DNA of 7,300 bases from JAWPNA01 sp045402695 (GTDB taxonomy: Bacteria > Acidobacteriota > Polarisedimenticolia > JACPZX01 > DASXTC01). A program made the position numbers and the translations under genes. Shown here one piece after another: positions 1-4,887 of this stretch. Where the stretch lies: the NCBI GenBank assembly GCA_045402695.1, contig JAWPNA010000424.1:1-7300 (forward strand), in the 5' to 3' direction. The notes beneath the pieces were generated by a model. That model ran no database searches. It saw only the letters and a program-made list of their open reading frames with translations, and was not told the origin of the DNA. The stretch's first letter is position 1; each line of letters begins with the position of its first letter.

Positions 1-26
1 CCCTCGCCACGCGACGCTGCGGACAT
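1..26 (-). CDS. Possible 5' end of a leftward gene, running off the window
   Basis: An ATG at 26-24 on the minus strand is preceded by GGAGGT (31-36) with a 4-nt spacer, a good Shine-Dalgarno arrangement. It opens a frame reading M-S-A-A-S-R-G-E before the window ends. A candidate sigma70 promoter in the same direction lies about 85 nt upstream (113-141). Eight codons are too few to identify a product. An alternative ATG at 57-55 in another frame has no visible ribosome binding site. This is a start-site prediction only. Confidence 0.3.
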
Positions 27-112
27 ACGCACCTCCACGAGACGCCAAGGGCGTCATGAGTGGAAGGCCAACAGATCAGAGGGCGGCAGACAGCAGCAGG
101 GAAGACGCGGGA

Positions 113-141
113 ATGGTACCCACGAGCTTAACGAAAGTCAA
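113..141 (-). promoter_or_regulatory. Candidate sigma70 promoter reading leftward
   Basis: On the minus strand TTGACT (136-141, 5/6 match to the -35 consensus) is separated by exactly 17 nt from TACCAT (113-118, 4/6 match to the -10 consensus). It points at the ATG with a good ribosome binding site at 26-24, leaving a leader of about 80 nt. It lies in a locally AT-richer stretch (about 130-180). It is predicted from consensus and spacing only. Confidence 0.28.
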
Positions 142-363
142 GCAATGTTTCAAAAATATCTTACGAATACTTGATTGTGGGTCCGGCTCGTTGCCGGGGA
201 GGGGAGCCCCCTGTTTCCATGACAGACTTGCGCGCTGCCCGGCCCGACACTGACTTGCGCAGCATCATTCTGCGTGGTACCGTACGCGCCCTCGACTCGG
301 TACAGCGAAGTGGCTCAACCTCGGCCCCGACTCAGGATGCCGGCGCGGGGAGTGGATCGGGCC
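142..363. other. Intergenic stretch without a recognisable gene
   Basis: Between the leftward promoter candidate and the tRNA promoter I see no protein I can recognise. Short open frames here have no ribosome binding site and no family resemblance. The segment holds an AT-rich patch at about 143-178 and a GC-rich patch with short inverted elements at 183-215 (GGCTC at 185-189 and GAGCC at 204-208), which lacks a clear T-run and so does not qualify as a terminator. Confidence 0.5.
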
Positions 364-393
364 TTGCCCCGAGCGCAGACCGTCGAGTACGAT
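364..393 (+). promoter_or_regulatory. Candidate promoter for the tRNA-Val/tRNA-Asp pair
   Basis: TTGCCC (364-369) and TACGAT (388-393) each match 4/6 of the sigma70 -35 and -10 consensus, with an 18-nt spacer. Transcription would start near 400, just before the mature 5' end of tRNA-Val at 404. The G-rich bases between the -10 and the start resemble the discriminator of stringently controlled stable-RNA promoters. Position supports it more than sequence does. Confidence 0.35.
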
Positions 394-403
394 AGGGCAA
401 GCC

Positions 404-478
404 GGGCGGTTAGCTCAGCGGGAGAGCACCTGCCTTACAAGCAGGGGGTCACTGGTTCAAATCCAGTACTGCCCACCA
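404..478 (+). tRNA. tRNA-Val (anticodon TAC)
   Basis: This is a complete cloverleaf. The acceptor stem pairs 404-410 (GGGCGGT) with 468-474 (ACTGCCC), with one G-U pair. The anticodon stem pairs 429-433 (CCTGC) with 441-445 (GCAGG) around the loop CTTACAA, which places the anticodon TAC at 436-438 and reads GUA-type valine codons. The T-arm has the standard GGTTCAAATCC loop. The discriminator A and an encoded CCA close the gene at 478. It is followed after 22 nt by tRNA-Asp, probably in the same transcript. Confidence 0.97.
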
Positions 479-500
479 GGAAGTGTTCGCAGCGTGGCGC

Positions 501-577
501 GGGGGCGTGGTGTAGCTGGTTAACACGCCGGCCTGTCAAGCCGGAGATCGCGGGTTCAAGTCCCGTCGCTCCCGCCA
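501..577 (+). tRNA. tRNA-Asp (anticodon GTC)
   Basis: This is a complete cloverleaf of 77 nt with encoded CCA. The acceptor stem pairs 501-507 (GGGGGCG) with 567-573 (CGCTCCC), including one G-U pair. The anticodon stem pairs 528-532 (CCGGC) with 540-544 (GCCGG) around CTGTCAA, giving the anticodon GTC at 535-537. The T-arm spans 550-566 with the loop TTCAAGT. A Val(TAC)-Asp(GTC) pair is a common arrangement in proteobacteria. The 3' half of a tRNA gene is a frequent target of integrative elements, and the sequence turns AT-rich right after the CCA end. Confidence 0.97.
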
Positions 578-732
578 AGTAATTTATAATCAATAACTTA
601 CACGCACTTACTCTTGTTGTCCTGCCGGCCCGTTCGCCTGCTCGGCGACCCTGGCAATTTGAAGACTGCACGGGCTTGCTGAGATGTACCCTCCGAGTGG
701 TGCACATCAGGAAGTAACCAGAACAGAGAAGA
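578..732. other. Intergenic stretch downstream of tRNA-Asp, nothing recognised
   Basis: The first ~30 bases after tRNA-Asp are AT-rich and the rest is GC-rich. I see no terminator with a T-run, no cloverleaf and no open frame with a recognisable product. The minus-strand frame that crosses this stretch is an antisense reading of the two tRNAs, not a gene. Confidence 0.5.
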
Positions 733-750
733 TCAGGTTCGGCTCCCGGC

Positions 751-890
751 GCCTCCAGCATCCGACCAGAAGATCCATGGGCCCAGGCCCGTAATCCTCG
801 GCTGGCGGCACGCTTCCGCCAGCGGTGTCCCCTCTCGACAGTCTTGACGATCCGAACAATCTGCTGCTGGATGAAGCGACTCCGTTTCAT
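751..890 (-). pseudogene. Decayed 5' fragment of an IS3-family transposase OrfA
   Basis: From the ATG at 890 the minus strand reads MKRSRFIQQQIVRIVKTVE, which matches the typical start of IS3-family OrfA proteins (MKRSRF-x-QIV-x-I-L-K-x-AE). Near 832 the frame is lost. The adjacent frame (834 to about 751) continues with EGTPLAEACRQ-x-x-I, as the same family does (GxPxAExCRxxGIS), followed by a degraded W-rich stretch corresponding to the helix-turn-helix region ending in Y-G-G. The join looks like a one-base deletion in a G-rich run. Only about 45 of the usual ~90 OrfA codons remain, there is no OrfB and no clear terminal repeat, so it is a dead relic. It begins 33 nt downstream of the phosphoketolase stop. 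Confidence 0.68.
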
Positions 891-923
891 CTTTGGCCCC
901 CTTGGGCTCGAAGTCCTGCGCAT

Positions 924-3290
924 TCATGTTGGGTTGCCCCACTTCCAGTTCCGAATCTCCGGCATATCCTCGCCGTACTTGTCGATGTATTGCTTATGCT
1001 CGATCAGCTTGCCCTTGAGCTGCTGCTTCAGGTACATGCCCTTGGCGCCGGTCTGCGGGAGGCGGTTGATGGTGTCCATCACGAGGTGGAAGCGGTCCAG
1101 ATCGTTCAACACCGTCATGTCAAAGGGCGTGGTGATCGTGCCTTCCTCCTTGTAGCCGCGGACGTGGATGTTCTCGTGGTTGGTGCGGCGGTAGGTGAGC
1201 CGATGGATCAACCACGGGTAGCCATGGAAGGCGAAAATGACCGGCTTGTCCCTGGTGAAAAGCTCGTCGAAATCCGTGTCACTCAACCCGTGCGGGTGCT
1301 CGGACTGCGGCTGCAGCGTCATGAGATCGATGACGTTGACCACCCGGATCTTCAGGTCGGGCAGATGCTCGTGCATGATGGAGACGGCGGCGAGCGTCTC
1401 CAGCGTGGGCACGTCGCCACAGCATGCCATGACCACGTCGGGCGCAACGCCCTGGTCGTTGCTGGCCCACTGCCAGATGCCGATGCCCTCGGTGCAGTGC
1501 TTGACGGCGGCATCCATCGTCAGCCACTGAGGTGCCGGGTGCTTGCCCGCGATCACGACGTTGACGTAATGGCGGCTGCGGAGGCAGTGGTCCACCACCG
1601 AAAGGAGGCAATTGGCGTCCGGCGGAAGGTAGACACGCACGACCCCGGCCTTCTTGTTCACGACGTGGTCGATGAAGCCGGGATCCTGGTGTGTGAAGCC
1701 GTTGTGATCCTGGCGCCAGACATGCGAGGCCAGCAGGTAGTTCAGCGAAGCGATCTTCCGCCGCCACGGCAGGTGCGATGTGACCTTCAGCCACTTGGCG
1801 TGCTGATTGAACATCGAATCAATGATGTGGATAAACGCCTCGTAGCAGTTGAAAAGTCCATGCCGCCCGGTGAGCAGGTAGCCCTCGAGCCAGCCTTCGC
1901 ATTGGTGTTCGCTGAGCATCTCCATCACGCGCCCGGTGGGCGCGAGATATTCATCGTTCGGCATGGTCGCGGCGTCCCACTGGCGCTGGGTCGCTTCGAA
2001 GATGGCTTCCAGACCGTTTGAAAGCGTCTCGTCAGGGCCAAAGACCCGGAAATTCCGCTGCTCACGGTTCAGCTTCGCCACATCGCGCAGAAAACGCCCG
2101 AGCACATGCGTGTCGCCGATGCCGCGCACCCCCGGTGAAGGAACGTCGGCGGCGTACTCGCGAAAATCCGGCATCCGAAGGTCGCGAAGCAGCATGCCGC
2201 CGTTGGCGTGAGGATTTGCGCTCATGCGTCGTTCGCCCTTGGGCGCAAGGTCGGCCAGCTCCGGTTTCAAGTGGCCCTGCTGGTCGAAAAGTTCCTCGGG
2301 CCGGTAGCTTCTCAGCCAGTCTTCCAACAACTTGAGGTGTTCGGGATGGGCGGCCGGGTGGAGCGGCACCTGATGTGATCGGAAGTTGCCTTCAACCTGA
2401 AGTCCGTCGACCCACTTCGGTCCCGTCCAGCCCTTAGGCGAGTTGAAAACGATCATCGGCCAGCGCGGACGCGCGAGGTTGCCTTGGGCGCGGGCGTCCT
2501 GCTGAATGTCCTTAATCCGCTCCACCACCGTGTCAAGCGTCGCGGCCATGGCCTCATGCATCAGCGCCGGCTCGTGACCCTCGACGAAGTACGGCGTCCA
2601 GCCGTAGCCGCGAAGCAACTGTTCCAATTCCTCGCGGGTGATGCGAGCGAGGACAGTCGGGTTGGAGATCTTGTAGCCGTTGAGATGCAGGATCGGCAGC
2701 ACCGCGCCGTCGGTGGCCGGGTCGAGAAACTTGTTGGAATGCCACGCCGTTGCCAGCGGACCCGTCTCCGCCTCGCCGTCGCCGACCACGCAGGCGACGA
2801 TGAGGCCGGGATTGTCGAACACAGCCCCAAACGAATGACTGAGCGAATAGCCCAGCTCGCCGCCCTCGTGGATCGAGCCCGGGCACTCAGGCGATGCATG
2901 GCTGGGAATGCCTCCGGGAAACGAGAACTGAAGAAAGAGCTTCCGAAGCCCGGCTTCGTCCTGGCTGATGTCGGGATAGATTTCGCTGTAGGTACCCTCC
3001 AGATACGTGTTGCCCACGACAGACGGGCCGCCGTGCCCGGGGCCGGAGACGTAAATCATGTCGAGGTCATATTTCTTGATGACCCGGTTCAGGTGCACGT
3101 AGATGAAGTTCTGCCCGGGAGTGGTGCCCCAGTGTCCCAGCAGCATGTGCTTCACGTCCGCGAGAGTCAGGGGCCGCTTCAGCAGCGGATTGTCGTAGAG
3201 ATAGATCTGGCCGACCGACAGATAGTTGGCGGCGCGCCAATAGGCGTCCATCCTGTGGAGCAGTTCCGGGGTGAGTGTGTTGGTATGCAT
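924..3290 (-). CDS. xfp: Xylulose-5-phosphate/fructose-6-phosphate phosphoketolase
   Basis: This 788-residue cytoplasmic TPP- and Mg-dependent enzyme cleaves X5P or F6P with phosphate to give acetyl-phosphate plus glyceraldehyde-3-P or erythrose-4-P. Length is typical and the frame is intact. The family signatures are present: EGGELGY (about residues 142-148) and GDGEAETGPLATAWH (about 170-184, the TPP diphosphate/Mg site), with conserved active-site His in HWGTTPGQNF (about 53) and SGPGHGGPS (about 86). The middle domain carries the pyrimidine-binding region (GRVMEMLSEHQCEGW near 455-468 and SHVWRQDHNGFTHQDPGF near 523-540), and a complete C-terminal XFP domain ends the protein. The ATG lies 3 nt after the acetate kinase stop with only a weak purine run (GGGAAA) upstream, so translation is probably coupled to that gene. 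Sequence alone does not tell X5P from F6P preference. There is no obvious terminator before the IS relic downstream. Confidence 0.97.
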   Translation of the reverse strand: MHTNTLTPELLHRMDAYWRAANYLSVGQIYLYDNPLLKRPLTLADVKHMLLGHWGTTPGQNFIYVHLNRVIKKYDLDMIYVSGPGHGGPSVVGNTYLEGTYSEIYPDISQDEAGLRKLFLQFSFPGGIPSHASPECPGSIHEGGELGYSLSHSFGAVFDNPGLIVACVVGDGEAETGPLATAWHSNKFLDPATDGAVLPILHLNGYKISNPTVLARITREELEQLLRGYGWTPYFVEGHEPALMHEAMAATLDTVVERIKDIQQDARAQGNLARPRWPMIVFNSPKGWTGPKWVDGLQVEGNFRSHQVPLHPAAHPEHLKLLEDWLRSYRPEELFDQQGHLKPELADLAPKGERRMSANPHANGGMLLRDLRMPDFREYAADVPSPGVRGIGDTHVLGRFLRDVAKLNREQRNFRVFGPDETLSNGLEAIFEATQRQWDAATMPNDEYLAPTGRVMEMLSEHQCEGWLEGYLLTGRHGLFNCYEAFIHIIDSMFNQHAKWLKVTSHLPWRRKIASLNYLLASHVWRQDHNGFTHQDPGFIDHVVNKKAGVVRVYLPPDANCLLSVVDHCLRSRHYVNVVIAGKHPAPQWLTMDAAVKHCTEGIGIWQWASNDQGVAPDVVMACCGDVPTLETLAAVSIMHEHLPDLKIRVVNVIDLMTLQPQSEHPHGLSDTDFDELFTRDKPVIFAFHGYPWLIHRLTYRRTNHENIHVRGYKEEGTITTPFDMTVLNDLDRFHLVMDTINRLPQTGAKGMYLKQQLKGKLIEHKQYIDKYGEDMPEIRNWKWGNPT

Positions 3291-3293
3291 GGT

Positions 3294-4565
3294 CTAGGTT
3301 TCCCGAGTTGAGCCGAGGTTGAGGACCCGGGAGACCGACCTCGCGATCATGAGCTCCTCGTCGGTGCGGATGACCCGTACCTTGACGCCGCCGGCGTCCG
3401 GCGAAATCACTGGCGCATTCTTCGTATTGCGGTTGTGACTTAGTTTAATGCCGAGAAAGCCGAGTCTGTCGCAGATACGCTCCCGGATGAGCGGCGCGTT
3501 TTCCCCGATCCCTCCTGCGAACACGAGCGTGTCCAATCCACCGAGCGCGGCGGCGAATGAGCCGACCCACTTGCTTGCCTGATAGCAAAACAGTGCCACG
3601 GCTTCCGCCGCGCGCACGTCACCGGCTTCCTGCGCGAGCAGGTCCCGCAGATCGGAACTGATCTGCGAAACGCCGAGCAGCCCGGATTCGTGGTTCACCA
3701 TCCGGTCAAATTGGGCAGGAGTCATCCGCTCGCTTCGGGCCAGGAACGAAAGCAGCCCCGGATCCAGATCGCCGGAACGAGTGCTCATCACCAGTCCCGC
3801 CGTCGGAGTAAAGCCCATGCTGGTGTCAATGCTCTTTCCGTCGCGCACGGCGGCCATGCTGGCGCCGTTCCCGAGATGCGCGAGGATCACACGGCCCTTC
3901 GAAACCGCGGGATCGCCGAGGCGCGTCAGTTCTTCCAGAAGATAGGAGTAGGACAACCCGTGAAAGCCGTAGCGTTCAAGACCCTTTGCCGAATAGCGCC
4001 GGGGGATCGGCAGTAGCTTTGCGACCCGCGGCATGGTTCGGTGAAATGCGGTATCAAAGCATGCCACCTGGAGCAGTTTGCGATGACGATTGCGAAACGT
4101 CTCGATCATTCCGATCTCGCGCGGGAGGTGATCGGGGGCATACGGCGTGATGCGACGCAGTTCCGCGAGAAGCTTCGCCGTGACCCGCTCGGGTTCGGAA
4201 TGCTTCATGCCATGCACCACGCGGTGTCCCGCGGCTTTGACCGAGGCGAAGACCGGTTGCGCCTCAAGCCAGTCCAGCAGAGAACCCACCGCGGTGCGGT
4301 GGTCGGCGGCGGTAAGATCGCGGGGGACCTGTAGTTTCCCAGCCGGGTCGAAGAGGATCAAATTCGTGCCGCTCAAACCAATGCGATCGATCTTCCCACC
4401 GAGCACCTGGCGCGGCCTCTCGCCGGCTTCATACACCGCGAACCGGATGCTCGACGAACCACCGTTGATCGCCAGAAGAGCAGGCGGCTCGCGGCGTGCC
4501 TCCACCGATGTTGGGTGTGTGGCCAACGCCGCTGGACGTCTTGACCCCTTCTCCTTGATACGCAT
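3294..4565 (-). CDS. ackA: Acetate kinase (acetate/propionate kinase family)
   Basis: This ASKHA-fold kinase (423 aa) interconverts acetyl-phosphate + ADP and acetate + ATP; next to phosphoketolase it should run toward ATP. Recognisable motifs: INGGSSSIRF (33-42, with the catalytic-site Asn34), HRVVHG (114-119, substrate Arg115), CFDTAFH (169-175, Asp171), YGFHG (199-203, His202), HLGNGAS (230-236), STRSGDLDPG (261-270, Arg263), GGIGEN (351-356) and TDEE (401-404). All key residues of the family are present, so activity is expected. Oddities: the usual N-[CA]-GSSS is N-G-GSSS, the usual PLHNP-type motif is replaced by APDHLPREIG (143-152), and about 27 residues precede the conserved start, which normally lies within the first few residues. 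The ATG at 4565 has only a weak ribosome binding site, so the true start could be an internal GTG or TTG nearer the conserved core. It follows the YHS gene by 31 nt. Confidence 0.95.
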   Translation of the reverse strand: MRIKEKGSRRPAALATHPTSVEARREPPALLAINGGSSSIRFAVYEAGERPRQVLGGKIDRIGLSGTNLILFDPAGKLQVPRDLTAADHRTAVGSLLDWLEAQPVFASVKAAGHRVVHGMKHSEPERVTAKLLAELRRITPYAPDHLPREIGMIETFRNRHRKLLQVACFDTAFHRTMPRVAKLLPIPRRYSAKGLERYGFHGLSYSYLLEELTRLGDPAVSKGRVILAHLGNGASMAAVRDGKSIDTSMGFTPTAGLVMSTRSGDLDPGLLSFLARSERMTPAQFDRMVNHESGLLGVSQISSDLRDLLAQEAGDVRAAEAVALFCYQASKWVGSFAAALGGLDTLVFAGGIGENAPLIRERICDRLGFLGIKLSHNRNTKNAPVISPDAGGVKVRVIRTDEELMIARSVSRVLNLGSTRET

Positions 4566-4587
4566 GCTCGTTTACTTTACCTGCATC

Positions 4588-4606
4588 CTGCGGATGTCAC
4601 CCGCAG
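4588..4606 (-). other. Small hairpin across the YHS stop codon and intergenic gap
   Basis: CTGCGG (4588-4593) and CCGCAG (4601-4606) form a perfect 6-bp stem with a 7-nt loop that overlaps the end of the YHS gene. No T-run follows on the minus strand, so it is not a classical terminator. It could affect mRNA processing or stability between the YHS gene and the kinase gene, or simply be chance in GC-rich DNA. Confidence 0.3.
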
Positions 4607-4782
4607 CAGGAACCAGACTTGTCCCCAGGCTTGGTCCCGCTCGGCGTGGACAGAAACTTCTGTCGACAGCGGTCGCAGCAGAAGTAGAACGTTTTTCCAT
4701 CCCGGTCGGCGTGGAGCGCGGTTGCTGCGTCCACGGTCATTCCGCAGACGGGGTCCTTGATAACAGCTGGCGATTCCTTCAT
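4597..4782 (-). CDS. Small stand-alone YHS-domain metal-binding protein
   Basis: This is a 61-residue protein made of little more than one YHS domain. It opens with the hallmark DPVCGMTVD (residues 10-18, Cys13), followed by the YHS-type FYFCCDRCRQKF (32-43; Cys35, Cys36, Cys39), and ends in a Cys pair (GSCCG, Cys59-60). YHS domains are often found fused to, or beside, copper and heavy-metal ATPases and are thought to bind or deliver metal. Here the domain is a separate cytoplasmic protein encoded right after the ATPase. I chose the ATG at 4782 because AAGGAG (4790-4795) lies 7 nt upstream of it. The in-frame ATG at 4788 would leave only 1 nt of spacing. The metal-donor or metal-sensor role is inferred from family and neighbour. 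Confidence 0.85.
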   Translation of the reverse strand: MKESPAVIKDPVCGMTVDAATALHADRDGKTFYFCCDRCRQKFLSTPSGTKPGDKSGSCCG

Positions 4783-4789
4783 GGTCATG

Positions 4790-4795
4790 CTCCTT
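4790..4795 (-). promoter_or_regulatory. Ribosome binding site that sets the YHS gene start
   Basis: AAGGAG on the minus strand sits 7 nt before the ATG at 4782 and only 1 nt before the in-frame ATG at 4788. Normal spacing therefore favours the inner start and a 61-residue product. Confidence 0.7.
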
Positions 4796-4887
4796 TCCTG
4801 GGGGTTGTCATCACTGTCTGTTGAGTCCGGTCTTCACGTGGTGTCGTGCTCATCGACAAGTCTGCTCCCCATGCTTCGTCAGCCTGG

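Noticed and set aside
274..582. A 102-codon open frame on the plus strand
   Set aside because: It crosses both tRNA genes and reads the classic false peptide ending GSSPVAPAK.
801..823. A perfect 8-bp hairpin that could terminate the operon
   Set aside because: No T-run follows on either strand, and the bases encode the LAEACR stretch of the IS3 relic, so the symmetry is probably a coding coincidence.
435..923. A 162-codon open frame on the minus strand
   Set aside because: Its C-terminal half reads GATGLEPAISGLTG and GSTGFEPVTPCL, the well-known spurious peptides produced by antisense reading of tRNA genes. Its N-terminal part is the IS3 relic.
825..2021. A 398-codon open frame on the plus strand
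   Set aside because: It lies antisense to the intact phosphoketolase gene and has no family resemblance. Long antisense frames are expected in GC-rich DNA.
2484..3311. A 275-codon open frame on the plus strand
   Set aside because: It is antisense to the phosphoketolase N-terminal half, with no recognisable domain.
4783..4887. A separate promoter for the YHS-kinase-phosphoketolase genes
   Set aside because: TTGTCG-like bases occur on the minus strand, but no matching -10 sits at a proper distance.
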